Numbered from the stretch's first letter, positions 19,829 to 31,566 are shown. The stretch is 64,000 bases of DNA from Macrothele yani (GCA_039090855.1 CM077007.1:12883515-12947514); one strand, 5' to 3'. Translations and numbers: made by a program. Notes: generated from the sequence alone by a model not told the origin.

Positions 19829-22205
19829 TGGTCAACAAAAAAAAAAAAAAAAAAAAAAATTCTGGCCTGGACTTTTGCAGCTGTTTTAGACTAATTTCAG
19901 GGTGCTTATTTTAAATCTGATCTCAGATTTGCTCTATCACATCTCATTTTTATGCTATCAGCATACCCCATTTTCATTGATTTTACCCGAAATTAACTCT
20001 TTGTCACTTAGGAGTGCAAGTTGTTGCGAGACAGTGACTGCTTTAGTGTTAAAATATGGTGTTGTATTTTTAGGATAGTGTGTTTTTAATATCATTTTAT
20101 GTAGATATCCACATTTATTTAATATTTTGCTTCTGCATGTCGTGATCTAACAATGGCTACAACATCCGAAAGAAGGAAATGCAGTAATGACCCAGATATC
20201 TTCTGCTACATCTGTGGCAGCTTCACTTTGCAGGATCAAAGGCGCAACATTAATACTTTTGTCAAGAAGGTTTATCTTGCCTACTTTAATGTACAACTTG
20301 GAGACCAAGAAAAAGCTTGAGCTCCTCACAAAGTGTGTAAAACCTGTGTTGAAACTTTGCGATCATGGTCTAAAGGGAAGAATGCTGAGCAGAAGTTTGG
20401 TGTGCCAATGGTTTGGAGACAACCTACAAACCATTTGGATAACTGCTACTTCTTTCTGCCTTGTCGATGTAAAAGGTTTCAATAAGAAAAACAAACAACA
20501 TTTACTATACCCAGATATCCCATCTGCCAGACGACTAGTTCAGCACTGTGAGGAAATACCTGTGCCTGTATTTATTGAGCTACCAGAGATTGATGTTGAA
20601 TCCCTCAGTTTACCTGCTTCTGCAGATGATGATGCTCAGATCAAATATACGCCATCTGATGCAGATTGTGATAAAATTTCTCTGTTTAGTCAGCCTGAAT
20701 TCAATGATCTTGTAAGAGATTTGTATTTGCCGAAGCAGTCTGCTGAATTGTTGGCTTCCAGGCTGCAAGAGAAAGGACTACTCAGACCTGGCACTAGTGT
20801 CTCCTTTTATCGTAACAGAGAAGCAGCACTGCGAAAGTACTTCCATTCAGATGGTCAACTTGTTTATTGTAATGATGTTGAAGGGCTTCTTCTCAATATG
20901 GGACTGCCCGCATATGATTCAAGTGAATGAAGACTTTTTATTGACAGTAGTAAAAGGAGTTTGAAATGTGTGTTACTTCACAACAGATACCTATATGGCT
21001 CATCCCCAATAGGACACTCTGTAAAAATGAAAGAAGAGTATGCCAACATCAAGATTGTTCTGAATAGATTGGAATACCATGTTCATGGATGGGTAATTTG
21101 TGTTGATTTGAAAATGGTTAACTTTCTGCTGGGTCAGCAAGGAGATCACACCAGATACCCTTGTTTCCTGTGCTATTGGGACAGTATGGCTACATTAGAA
21201 CACTGGGTTAAAAGAACTGGCCACCAAGAATCAGTTAAACGTATGGTGACAAGAACATCAAGAATGAGCCTCTGGTTAATAGGAATAAAATTGTATTTCT
21301 CCCACTGCACATAAAACTTGGGTTAATGAAGCAATTCGTCAAAGCTCTTGATCAAACTGGAGACTGCTTTAGCTATATATGTTTTACCTTTTCAAGTCTT
21401 AGTGCCGAGAAGAAAAAGGCAGGAATATTTTATGGCCCTTCAAATAAGAACACTCATCAGGGATCCACACTTTGTTACAACAATAACTGCGGCAAAGGCT
21501 AGAGCTTGGAATGCATTCTCTGATGTGGTGCGGAATTTCCTTGGGAACAGAAAAGCGGACAACTATCGAGAGATTGTAGAAGAGCTGCTCTTGAGTTTCC
21601 AAGCACTTGGATGTAGAAAAAGTATCAAGGTTCACTACTTACATAGTCACTTGGCCCAGTTTCCAGAGAATATGGGTCACGTGAGCGAAGAGCAAGGTGA
21701 ACTCTTTCATCAAGACATTAAAGTTATGGAAGAACGTTACCAAGGCCGATGGGACTCAAACATGATGGCAGATTACTGCTGGTCCTTGATGAGAGACATT
21801 CCACAAGCTGTACATCTGTGATCGTCAAAGAAGAGATCGTTTATGCAGATGTAACATCACTATTGTTAATAACCTTTTTGTACATATTTTTCTTATCTTC
21901 ACAATTCAACTCTTACATGGTAATATGCATTCACTCACACTGATATGCAGTCACTCTCACAACTTTTTGCTACGGCTCATTAAATGTTTGTTTCATTATT
22001 ATTGTATCTTATCTTATTATTGTATGTATGTCTGTTTAGCTATTCGTATATGAGCATAAATTTGCTATTTTTATTGAAAATGCAATATTTGATATCTCAA
22101 AAACCTGATGTGATAGATAAAAACTGATGCCAGATTTGGAATCAGCACCCCAAAATTACCTTAAAACCGTTGGAATACCTTATGCCAGAAAAAGTGTGTT
22201 GACCA
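19829..22205 (+). mobile_element. Unclassified TIR element encoding a zinc-finger protein
   Basis: The ends TGGTCAACA at 19829 and TGTTGACCA at 22197-22205 are inverted. Similarity continues inward for about 150 bp: left AGGGTGCTTATTTTAAATCT and CTCTATCACATCTCA against right (reverse complement) GGGGTGCTGATTCCAAATCT and ATCTATCACATCAGG. The left TIR is interrupted by a run of about 23 A. No clear target-site duplication is visible (left flank GATAAAAT, right flank GTGTGATA). One gene lies inside (20153-21821). The structure is that of a cut-and-paste DNA transposon, but I cannot assign a superfamily. Confidence 0.75.
20153..21821 (+). pseudogene. Zinc-finger protein of the TIR element, candidate transposase, lightly decayed
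   Basis: The start is the ATG at 20153 (MATTSERRKCSNDPDIFCYI). A Cys-rich N-terminus follows (FCYICGSF, HKVCKTCVETLRSW, LDNCYFC) and looks like a zinc-binding DNA-binding domain. The middle has FSQPEFNDLVRDLYLPKQSA and ELLASRLQEKGLL, then FYRNREAALRKYF. After a TGA where Trp is expected (about 20929) it continues RLFIDSSKRSLKCVLLHN, GHSVKMKEEYANIKIV, VDLKMVNFLLGQQGD, YPCFLCYWDS, IKLGLMKQFVKALDQTGD, KADNYREIVEELLLSF, EEQGELFHQDIKVMEERYQG and ADYCWSLMRD. About 550 residues in all. Lesions: Trp codons changed to TGA twice, and frameshifts near 20450, 21225 and 21310-21400. I recall similar uncharacterised proteins repeated in other arthropod genomes (memory, not checked). Catalytic acidic residues are not identified. 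Confidence 0.7.
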
Positions 22206-22279
22206 GTGTGATATACCGTACTGTATATAATACCTGGGTCGGAGCTGTCTTTGTCAGTATTTCGTTTCCTCTCAATACG

Positions 22280-23335
22280 GGAAAAGCGAAGGATTTATCT
22301 GATTTTAAAAAATGCCAGATCATTATGGCAAGACGCCTTGGTAAGAGCATCTCCGAAACAGCGCTGCTGGCAGGCTGCTCACGCTATGTAGTAGTTAGTA
22401 CCTTTCAAAGATGGTCCGAAACCGGTAACACTTCGAGCCGTCGACAAAGTGAAGGCAGGTCACGCCTCTTTGATACCAGAGGTCAGCGGAGGCTATCTCT
22501 TCTTGTCCGCAGTAATAAGTAGACTACTGCGGCTGACATTACCCATAATTTCAAATTGTGGTGAAGGGACCAGTGTGGCCGAACACACAATTCAGACACA
22601 TTTGGGTACTTCACCACAATTCATTGCTCTTTAAGATGGATCTCCACAGCCGCAAACCCATTCGTGTGACTATACTCACAGCCGATCACCGTCGTCAATG
22701 CTCGCAGTGTGCACATAATTATAGACATTGGACCATAAAATATTGGACGAGTGTCTCATGTTCAGACTAATACCGTTTTCTCTTACGCCATTTCGACGAC
22801 GAACTTGTGTGCGACGCTCACCCAAGGAAGCCTTTTAACCTGGATGTACTGTGGGACGGATCCAGGCAGTTGCGTTAAGTGTGATGGTCTGGGCGAAATT
22901 TTCTTGAGAAACACTTGGACCCATTACAGCTGTAGAACAGACCCAGACAGCTGTCACATGCCTAAACATCGTGGCTGACCAAGTACACCTTTTTATGGCG
23001 ACTGTATTTCCTGGTAGAGATGCCGTCTTTCAACAAGGTAATGCCGCACTGCGAAGATGGTTTAGGAATGGTTCCAAAAACATGAAGAGGTATTACACTT
23101 ATTGCGGTTGCCCCCAAATTCGCCGGACATGAATTCTATCGAGCATTTGTAGTTTAAGTTGGAGAAACGGGTACGAGCAGCATCACCCCAACCATGTAAT
23201 TTACAGGGACTGCGGGAACTTCTGTTGCAGTCATGGTTCGAAATATCAAGAGACACCTACCAACATCTCGTTGAATCTATGCCTCATCAGGTGAGAGCTC
23301 CTTTGAGGGCTAGAGGAGAACCTACATCATATTAA
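22280..23335 (+). pseudogene. Tc1-like transposase of the outer element, degenerate
   Basis: The N-terminal HTH reads [20 protein letters not shown] and [20 protein letters not shown]. The first catalytic block is eroded (SCSD then stop). The second reads FQQGNAALRR, so the catalytic Asp is Gly. The third, SPDMNSIEHL, keeps Glu. The C-terminus RAPLRARGEPTSY ends in TAA near 23335. Stops and shifts occur throughout. Confidence 0.75.
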
Positions 23336-23369
23336 GTAGATGGTTTTAATATTTTGGCTGATCGGTGAA

Positions 23370-24952
23370 TACTTTCTGATGAATATATTTTAAAAGAAAA
23401 AAATTATCCTATAACGTGATTTGAGTCGTTTGTGCTCTTTTGACCCAAACAGCGTGCTTAAGAAAAATGCATTGCTTTGCTACACGCAGTTCTATTGTAT
23501 GATTAGAATTTCCAAAGTACAGCATGATCTGTTACAAAACTACAGTTGATTTCTTTTTAGAATATGCCGATTTAGAGTTTTTCGAACAGAAGTATCAATG
23601 TGCTGCAATACGTTTAAATGAAATTTCTTTACTTTCTCGTTTTGCTTCTAAGAAATAAAATCTAAAGGGAAATTATGTTTCTATTTTCCAGGCTTCCCTT
23701 GAAAAGATTTCTATAACGTCGGTGAGAAATTTCGATAAAATAAATTTTTGTTATCCTGAAAGGAATGAATTTCATATGTAGATTTTGAAGTGGCATTTAA
23801 AATATTTCTTGCTTTAACACATTTTGAAATTTTTCCAAAAGGCAAATAACTGTAAACTAGTATTAGTATTGGAAGGTGATATTATCACCTTAGAAGTATG
23901 TAACAGTGGATACACTTTCTTAAATCGCTAAAGATTGTGTCGCTGCAACGCGAAAAGTGTTATCATGCTTGTGAAAATGTAAACATAACAATGTTTCGAT
24001 TATTTTACATAGAGATGTTCGTTCAAATATTTAGAACACGCGGCTGACTTGTTTAATTGTACTTACAATTACAAAATATTAAAATTTAATTTCTTAGCTC
24101 ATGTTTTTATCCAAAGCTATTTACTCTTAGAAAATATTTTTGCAAAGCACAAGTCTTTTGTTTTTATTTCATGTTTTGAATAACATTTCAGCAAAGTATT
24201 TTGCTTCATAAAAGAAATAGTTATAAAATACATTATTCATGAATTTACATTAATTTATATTTTTCATTAGATCAAAAGAAAATTAAGATTGTCGTTAGGA
24301 ATGAAACTTGATTAAAAATTTCTAGTAAAGCTTTTTATCTGCATCTTTTGAAATTATGGAAATATATTTCAACATTTCATGATTTGTTTAAATTTTTAAG
24401 GGAACATAAAAATCGACGGATCCCTGTTGATAAAAGGTTATAAATTATTCATGTGAAACTGAGCAGCATGTGCGTGTGTTACAATAAAAACAAGCGTCTT
24501 TGAGAATACTAACAACAAATTAATTATGATAATCGAGTGTTTAAATATTGAGTGGAAGCTGAATTAATAAAAATATTTTAACACTCGACGAATTCTCATT
24601 TGAAGCTACTAAATAATATTTTTATCCGTGTAATGCAGTTTTTTCATGCAGTGCAGTTAATATTGAGCCATATGCGAACTAAACTATCGGGAATAAACTG
24701 GTATCGTATAAGCATTTTCAGTACGTATTTAGAATGCCGTTTTATCCATCCATCAGTCTTTTTGTCAATTGGTAAAATGTCTTCGTATCAATAAGTCAGA
24801 TCCCCCCAAAAAAAACGTATTTTTGTATCGCATATTTACATACATTTGGAATTTGCCTCGCTAATGACGGAGTGACCAGAAGCGCGGCTTCTGGCACACA
24901 CATTTGATGCTATAACACTCTTTTAAAAAACACATCTGAAAATCCTGCGGCA
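23370..24952. other. Unannotated, very AT-rich spacer
   Basis: Both strands were read; no gene, RNA or repeat is supported. AT content is visibly higher than in the flanking transposons. Confidence 0.45.
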
Positions 24953-25310
24953 AATGGCCTAGTGGTCAACGTTCGTGCCTGCCATGGAGAGGTCTCAGGT
25001 TCAATCCCAGGCAGGTACGAACGCTCGAACCACTAAATATCTGTCGTGCGTCGGGTGGGTACGTTAAGCCGTCAGACCCCGGGTACTGCCCCACCGGTAA
25101 TAATTAAGGGCGTTTTCCTCCCCCTTTCTACCTCGGTTCCGTGTCACTTTCCTATGGGGCAATCTAGCCCAAATCTCCTAGCATCCTCTTCCTAAAGGTT
25201 GTTTAAGACCTGGGGTCAGACGTTCCCTTCCTAAAATCCTCTACATGTGATCTGATCTCACATCTGAACATCTCATTGTGTGTACAATGGCTGTAAAAAT
25301 TAATAAGAGT
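24953..25310 (+). repeat. tRNA-derived SINE, family 3
   Basis: The head reads GGCAAATGGCCTAGTGGTCA (A box TGGCCTAGTGG) and AGGTTCAATCCCAGGCAGG (B box GGTTCAATCCC), spaced as in a tRNA. A unique body with TAAGCCGTCAGACCCCGGGT, CTACCTCGGTTCCGTG and TATGGGGCAATCTAGCCC follows, with an end near CAATGGCTGTAAAAATT. The body differs from family 1. No TSD was located. Confidence 0.75.
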
Positions 25311-25379
25311 TTTCACGCCTTTTTATGATTCAAAATTACCCAAAAGTTTGGAGTAGAATACGATTTTTGTTAAACACTA

Positions 25380-26795
25380 CTGGATATAGAAAATGCCACA
25401 CCGTAAAGAAATGCACGAAATGAGACTAAACTTATCGCGCATGTAGACACGTAGATGAGAAAGATTTAATTTCTGAGGTATTACATGTGTGCGATGAGGG
25501 AGTATACCTCGTAATGTGGCCTGAGACAGTAGGTCGTATGATCGCGATGCTGGGCTGTATATGTCCCTAATGTGTTCTGATGTATCGATGACCACGTGTA
25601 GTTGATCTGTGTTCACAATTCATCGATATAGCGAGAGGGTCCTGCGGAGGCGTGAAGTCGTCTGACAACGATGCTATACACATTCTGTACAGGGGAGAGG
25701 TCTGGGGATTGCGCTTGCTAGGGTAGGCACCTAGAGAATTTGTAGGCACTATTTGCTGATGTTGACAGTGTGCGGGCGGGCATTGTCTTGTTGAAATTCG
25801 TCAATAGGGATTTCACGAAAATACGGCAACAACACGGTGGTGCATAATCTTATCGACGTATCGTCGTGCTGTTATTGTACCCGCTATGCATACGAACAGC
25901 GAACGTCTGTTGAAACTGATAGCATCCCGAGCCATGACACCCAACTGAGGATCCTTATGACTCTCATGGATGGCAGCAAAATCATTCCAGTGATCACATC
26001 GTCTCTAGACTCTTAAGCGGCAATGGTCGGCCCTGAGACAAAAGTGAGACTCATCGGTGAATACAGCGTGGTTCTATTCATCAAGCCAAGCATGTCTATA
26101 GTACGGAAGCACTGCAACCTTGTGCAATGATTTGCGTGATTGTGGCACTTGTAGCAATTGCTGAGGAGAGCTCAAACCTGCTTCTGCCAATCTGTGATTC
26201 ACAATCCATGTTGGTACGGGGGTGACCATGGATGAATGTACGTTTCCTCGAATGCCGTCCTTTGTAGATTCTGGGGATGCTACGTCTTACTGTCGAATTC
26301 GGCGATAGTTTCATTTGGACGTCCTCCCACGTGCACTAATTCCACCACGCCGACGCACGTTGCCTTTGTCCAACCACTGTCGCCACATTCGGCCGAAAAT
26401 TGTTGCATCTGGTTGCGTTTCCTCCGAGATGCCGTGCAGGGGGCAACCAGCAGTAGGTAGCCCTATGAAGAAGCATCTGGTAGAGGCATCAGTGTGATGA
26501 TCGGATTCTAGGTGACGCCGTCCGTTTCCGCTCCTCACACGTGCTTTCGCCAAAGAAGTCACTCCGATGTAGTGGTCCACGCACTCAGGAGAGGACTACC
26601 AAACCACCGTCTCCTACATATAGAAGGAGGTGACCAAACTTAGATACGCCAAGCCGTTTTGCCATTCTCCCTCACGTATCGCGTGACTGGTTCGCAACTG
26701 CAATCATTTACATAAAAACTTTCGCCCCCCCCCCTCAATTTGCATGTCTCTCCAACAGATACTTCCTGGTGTGTTATGTTCTATGTGGAACAGTG
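25380..26795 (-). mobile_element. Tc1-like transposon with degenerate transposase
   Basis: Imperfect TIRs (CTGGATATAGAAAATGCCAC left; reverse complement of right begins CACTGTTCCACATAGAAC) are flanked by TA at 25378-25379 and 26796-26797. Length is 1416 bp. The right end holds a C9 run. Confidence 0.75.
25560..26620 (-). pseudogene. Tc1-like transposase, degenerate
   Basis: Minus-strand blocks are RKSLHKVAVLPYYRHAWLDE, VFTDESHFCLRADH (first Asp), RRCDHWNDFAAIHESHKDPQ, GVMARDAISFNRRSLFV, GTITARRYVDKIM and FQQDNARPHTVNIS (second Asp intact). After that, frames are mixed and SPDLSP is only hinted at (QTSPLYRMC). The N-terminal HTH is poorly preserved (TPVPTWIVNHRLAEAGLS). Stops are frequent, so the copy is old. 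Confidence 0.7.
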
Positions 26796-27484
26796 TAAGT
26801 GAACTATTGTGAGAAGATGTAATCTAAAGTACTATTATTGAAGCGTGATCTATTTCCAAATGAATCTCCTGTTATTGAAGTTGAGAGAGGAGGTTTGCCA
26901 GTTATTCGGGTTCAGTGGGGCAAAATTCTCAATGAACTTACTTTCGTTTGCGGAAGTTTTATAGTTGTTAGGTGTCCTATCTGCAAAGATCGTTGTTGCT
27001 GAAACTGTTTTACAGTCCTTCAGACGTAGCTACCTATTCGAGTTCTCTACTGCTTCTGGGTCTCGGAAGAAGTCCCATCTAACAAGGAAACGAACATGTG
27101 GTTGTTCCTGATTGCAAAGCCAAAGTATGTTGTTTGGATAGAAGATCATAAGATATGTTTATATCCAAAATTTGAGCTGCTGTGGACTACAGGGGGCGCC
27201 ATTAGAGCCTTGTTCATGAACATTATACACAGTTGTTCAAAATTAAGAGAATTTGCACATTTTGTCGATTTTCACAAAAAGTACGGAACCAAAGGTACAA
27301 ATTACGCCGCCGAATAAGAAAGCAAATTTGCAGTGTCGAATACGTGCGTATGGGCGGAGCTGTGACAGCGGAGGGCATGAAAAGCGCACGTGGCTTTCTC
27401 CGCGATTAGTTCGCTCGTACTCCTCGGTGACATTCGTTGTGTTTCTTGCAGGAGTTGGTTCAATTTCATAAGCAATCAAGTAAA

Positions 27485-28539
27485 ATGAGTTGCCACGAAC
27501 GTATTGATGACGGAATGAGGTGGAAAATCGTCGGTAGATTGGAGGCAGCGCAATCGCAAGTGCAGGTTGCTACAGAGCTCAATGTAACGTCCAGTGTCGT
27601 CTGCAATTTGTGGAAGCAGTTTGAGGACACCGGGTCCATATCGAGAAGGTCTGGGCAAGGTCGTCCAAGAGCCACGAAAGCCAATGGAAATCGTTATTTG
27701 GCACTTTCAGCGAGGCGCCACAGGACTGCTACAGCTGCACAGCTATCTCGTGAGTTGCATGCCGCCACTGGAACCCGAGTTTCAAGGGTTACTGTTTCCC
27801 GAAGGCTTCATGAGACAGGGCTTTTTGCCAGATGACACGCTGTTTGCGTCCCGCTGATTTCAGCACACAAAATAGCGCATTTAGCATGGTGCAGACATCA
27901 GGCTTAGACCAGACTTCAGTGGGGTAACGTTCGCTTCACAGACGAGCCGCCATTCAGCCTGGACACTGATTTTCGACTTACCTTCATCTGAAGAGAACCT
28001 GGGACACGATACCTTTCTTCCAGCATCCGAGAAAGACACCCTTATGGCAGCGGAGGTGTCATGGTATGGGCAGGCATCATGTTGGACGGCCGCACATCTC
28101 TTCATGTGTTTGACAGAGGCTCTCTGACTGCTGAGAGGTATAGGGAAGAGATCTTACAGCCCTATGTTCGACTTTTCAGGGGCGCAGTTGGCCCTCGGTT
28201 CCTTTTTATGGACGGCAACGCTCGTCCACATAGGGCTCACCTGGTCGACGATTGTCTTGAAAGTGAGAATATTAGCCGGATGGATTGGCCAGGCAGATCG
28301 CCAGACCTAAACCCTATCGAACATGTCTGAGACGCTCTTGGGAGGGCAATTGCAGCTCTCCATCCTCCTCCGAGAACCATCCAGGAGCTGTACCTCCGAG
28401 AACCATCCAGGAGCTGTAAACTGCGTTGCTACAGGAGTGGGACCGACTGCTGCAGGGGCTCATCAACTGCCTCGTTTCCAGTATGACGTCATGCTGTGAG
28501 AGCTGTATGACTGTGAGAGGGGACCATACCCCATATTAG
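27485..28539 (+). pseudogene. Tc1-like transposase, single frame with four stops
   Basis: The ATG at 27485 opens MSCHERIDDGMRWKIVGRLE, with two HTH motifs (VATELNVTSSVVCNLWKQF; RVSRVTVSRRLHETG). The same frame runs to about 28390, with stops only at 27833 (TGA), 27905 (TAG), 27989 (TGA) and 28328 (TGA). Each is one transition from the expected Arg (CGA) or Trp (TGG). Catalytic blocks are VRFTDEPPFSL (Asp kept), FLFMDGNARPHRA (second catalytic Asp changed to Gly) and SPDLNPIEHV (Glu kept). A 26-bp tandem duplication at 28367-28418 then shifts the frame; the end TVRGDHTPY and TAG is still readable at 28537-28539. Confidence 0.88.
28367..28418. repeat. 26-bp exact tandem duplication in transposase
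   Basis: CCTCCGAGAACCATCCAGGA plus GCTGTA occurs twice head to tail and shifts the frame by two. Confidence 0.95.
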
Positions 28540-28753
28540 AGTCATTTTATGTTCGATCTTGCAACGGGGATTTTGGACATTCCTGCGCTGATGAGCCTTA
28601 CTGACGATCATGAGTGCGTACCATGACTATTGTATGGTACAATTGTTTCTCTTATATAACTGTGTATCCATATCAAATTTCATTAAAATGTGTCCATTAG
28701 TTTTTCAGAAATTAGACAAAATGTGCAAATTCTCTTAATTTTGAACATCAGTG

Positions 28754-28952
28754 CATTATGAAATAGTATGTGTATTTTTAATGTTATATTAGAACTTCTT
28801 ACAATTACTTTCTATAAAAATAAGTGTAAGAAGTCCCTATAAAATATGGTTAAATTCAAAACGGACACTCTGTTGGTAACATCAGACATGAACTTTTGGC
28901 ACATAGACCATTTTCTCCGTCTGCAGTCTTTTGTTCACTATCAGTTTTCAGC
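28754..28952. other. Unannotated spacer before a candidate exon
   Basis: AT-rich sequence with no coding signal. It ends in a pyrimidine-rich tract and CAGTTTTCAG. Confidence 0.35.
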
Positions 28953-29177
28953 ACCTCGATTTCAAAACCTCATCCCCTTTCCATTTTATAAGTGTGGTTA
29001 TGTCACTGCCTAATCCTGGATACTTCCAAACATTTCTCCAGTACTGTTTTGAATCGGGACTACTTGAGGAATTTGGTAGAGAAGATTGCGAGGAAACAGC
29101 ATTCATGAAATATGCTCACTGTGAAAACTACTTTTGTTTGGATCAAAGATCTTCATATTTTTTGTCGTACATGAAAG
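28953..29177 (+). other. Candidate host exon (possible internal coding exon)
   Basis: An open stretch of 75 codons is bounded by ...CAGTTTTCAG (acceptor-like) and AAAG|GTGAGT (strong donor consensus). It reads VVMSLPNPGYFQTFLQYCF, ESGLLEEFGREDCEETAFMK and YAHCENYFCLDQRSSYFLSY. The pattern of a Leu/Pro start, ESGLLEEF and a later LDxxxxYF loosely recalls the C-terminal ligand-binding lobe of ionotropic glutamate-like receptors, but this is only a faint resemblance. No neighbouring exon was found. It is the only part of the window not visibly derived from a repeat that shows both splice signals and an open frame. Confidence 0.3.
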
Positions 29178-31490
29178 GTGAGTGCAATGTATACCCATTA
29201 TTGAACTATATCTATTTATGAATACTTTATAATGTATACCAATTGCTTAAAATAACAAAAACCATTCCGACACTGGCCGCAAGAGTAATGGAGATTCCAT
29301 GAATATTGTCTCTGCCAGCATTCTTTGATGTCCTATAACTTCATCATTTATATTCATAGCACCTGAAAGTTTATCATTATCCATTACTCCTTCAGTACTG
29401 CCGAATGATATAAAAAGCACTGTGCATCTAGCAACAACGGTCGGGACCGTTCCCTCGTAAGACATGAATTGTGTTTTTCCCTATGGTACTGGATCTCCTC
29501 AGTACCATAGGAACATTAACCTTAGATTCACGCGTGAGGAACGTTTAAACCTGAATAGAGTTCAATATCCTTTCAAATGTGAAGCGTCTGTGCCGTTTTT
29601 AATCCGTCACTTCAGTGTAGAGCGTCGTTCTAAGTGGGAATCGACTTGTAAGTGTAATTAAAAATAGTGTAATAAACGATATTTTCATAGAACTGCAAAA
29701 CGTGGAGGATTACTTAATGTACGCAACAAAATGTTTTGGCGTCGAAGCTTGATCTCAGTTGAGGAAATGAGGACTGAATTGAAATCGATGACCGGCTGAA
29801 TTACTATACATTTCGTATTCGAAACTTTTAGCTACATAAGTGTCACCATGGAGCTAACAAGGTATTATTAAGGAGTTGGAATTTTAGCACATCACTTGCG
29901 TTAGCTGCTACAATTTTATGTGAGAACATTCTTTGCAGATTCATTTGTGTAAATCACCAACATTTATTACATTTTTCATTTCCCTCCTCAAGAGTAGCAA
30001 TATTTTCTTACTCATCTTCTATGTGGTTACTTTATTTCTTTTGGAAATGCACTTCCTTTTTTTAATAAAAAAGCTTTTGACATTTTAGTTTCCCGGTATT
30101 TTATCACATTGCTTTGTTTAACCTGAAATTTGAAATTATTGTTTTTGTCGTACAAAATTTAACATGAGCATGAAGAGCAACCTCGGGAATTAGATTAGCA
30201 GATGTACGACTTTATACCGGATCTGTAGATAGAAAGCACGAGGTTAATAATTATTGAAATAGTAGTTTCATGTCAGAGCAGTGAAAAATGTATTCATGAA
30301 ATATATTCTTTTTTTATCACCAATTTATCAGGTTGAAAAATATGGGAACATAAATATAATAAATCAGTTCCTTATGTAATTTTCTCTTCCTAAATTTGAC
30401 TAAAATTGGAAAGACAAAAGTATCACTATCTGTACGAACCCATTGCAAACAAAAGCGCAATTGGACAACATTTAAAAAAAATTACGCAAAGTCAGTGAGG
30501 AATCTTTATCCTGAAAGAACTACAGTCAAAATTTGAGCACATATGTTCTTACAATTTAATTTAAAATTGTCATGTTTCCATTTACAGGTATGTTATTTCG
30601 AATCCAATAAACAGATATCTACCACGTTGAGACATGGGTATAACTTCAGCGTTGTACTGCTGTTAGTTGCGTAGAGGGTGTAGCTATATTATTTGGATTT
30701 AAAAGTATAATGTAAGTTCATTCGGTTTGTGTACTCTTTGAGCTGAACGCGAATATGTACGAAGCTGTTGTGTTTAGTAGTCAAAAACAGAAACAAGTAG
30801 TGAAATCTGAGTAAAGAGAGTCCGAAAAAAATTACTAAGTGACACCTGTAAAATTGCTTGTAAAACAGGCTAGTGTGAAGATGGAGATAAATCTCCTCAG
30901 AATTCTGTGAGAGCACCATTGTGATGAGAATTGAACCTTCAAAAGAAAGAAACTGCTCTCAGGAACCTTGAGGGATTGACCGATCTGGAAATCTCTCAAT
31001 CGCCTCCGCATGAGAACTGGAAGATGTAGGGAAAGAATAATTTAGCAGGACTGCTTGCTCAGATTAATGTTATTGTAGTGATGACGATCTGTTAAAATGC
31101 ACATAATACTCTGTGACGAATATCCGTAAATTAACCCTCGCATTTGAGTTTAATTCCTTATGTAAATTATGTTACTATATTTTCATTCTCAACGATTGAC
31201 ACATCGAAGTTTTCACATAGGTTTTGGCAACAGGTGACAGCGGATCCCAGTGTAAATCAAATTCCACGCCCTGTGTAAAAAGTGCGTGAAAGCTATACGA
31301 ATTTTGCTTCGAGTTAAACTGTACGTGTTATTTTCCATGTTACTTGTTACGAGTGTTCCTTATCATACAAACACAATACTGTATAAGCATTCAGTGTGTA
31401 AAAAAACAAAACAAAAAAAACACTTATAGTGTGTGACGTGCCTGCCCAGCAAGACGCACACGACATAAAGGCAGATAGCAGCGATAACGA
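29178..31490. other. Unannotated spacer
   Basis: A small perfect inverted repeat (CCTATGGTACTG / CAGTACCATAGG, 8-nt loop) lies at about 29479-29510. Otherwise no gene, RNA or repeat is supported. Confidence 0.4.
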
Positions 31491-31493
31491 ACG

Positions 31494-31566
31494 TCCGCGT
31501 AGCTCAATTGGTAGAGCGACTTATTCCGGAATGAGAGGACCCGGGTTTGAGCCCCGGCGTGGACTG
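31494..31566 (+). repeat. tRNA-like sequence (best-preserved SINE family 2 head)
   Basis: GTCCGCGTAGCTCAATTGGT opens with an acceptor strand that pairs with CGTGGAC at the end. The D arm GCTC/GAGC and T arm CCGGG/CCCGG (GGTTTGAGCCC) are intact. The anticodon arm CTTAT-TCCGGA-ATGAG leaves a 6-base loop, not the normal 7. This and the shared CTTACTCCGGAGTAAG-like core at 10503 and 16186 argue for a tRNA-derived repeat. A recent pseudogene of a tRNA is possible. Confidence 0.6.

Larger units (their letters stand above)
19739..23368 (+). mobile_element. Tc1-like transposon expanded by an internal insertion
   Basis: The ends are ACCGATCAGCCAAAACATTA (19740s) and its near reverse complement TTTTAATATTTTGGCTGATCGG near 23345. 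The transposase relic occupies 22280-23335. A 2377-bp TIR element (19829-22205) sits inside, between the left TIR and the transposase start, and explains the unusual 3.6-kb length. Confidence 0.85.
27228..28753 (+). mobile_element. Tc1-like transposon with long conserved TIRs
   Basis: The left TIR includes GTTCAAAATTAAGAGAATTT and GCACATTTTGTC, and the right TIR is its exact reverse complement over more than 30 bp, ending ATCAGTG. TA is present at the left (27226-27227); at the right it has become CA. Length is 1526 bp. Confidence 0.9.

Noticed and set aside
31494..31566. Functional tRNA gene
   Set aside because: Good acceptor, D and T arms, but the anticodon loop has six bases and related decayed copies occur in the window, so a SINE or pseudo-tRNA is more likely.
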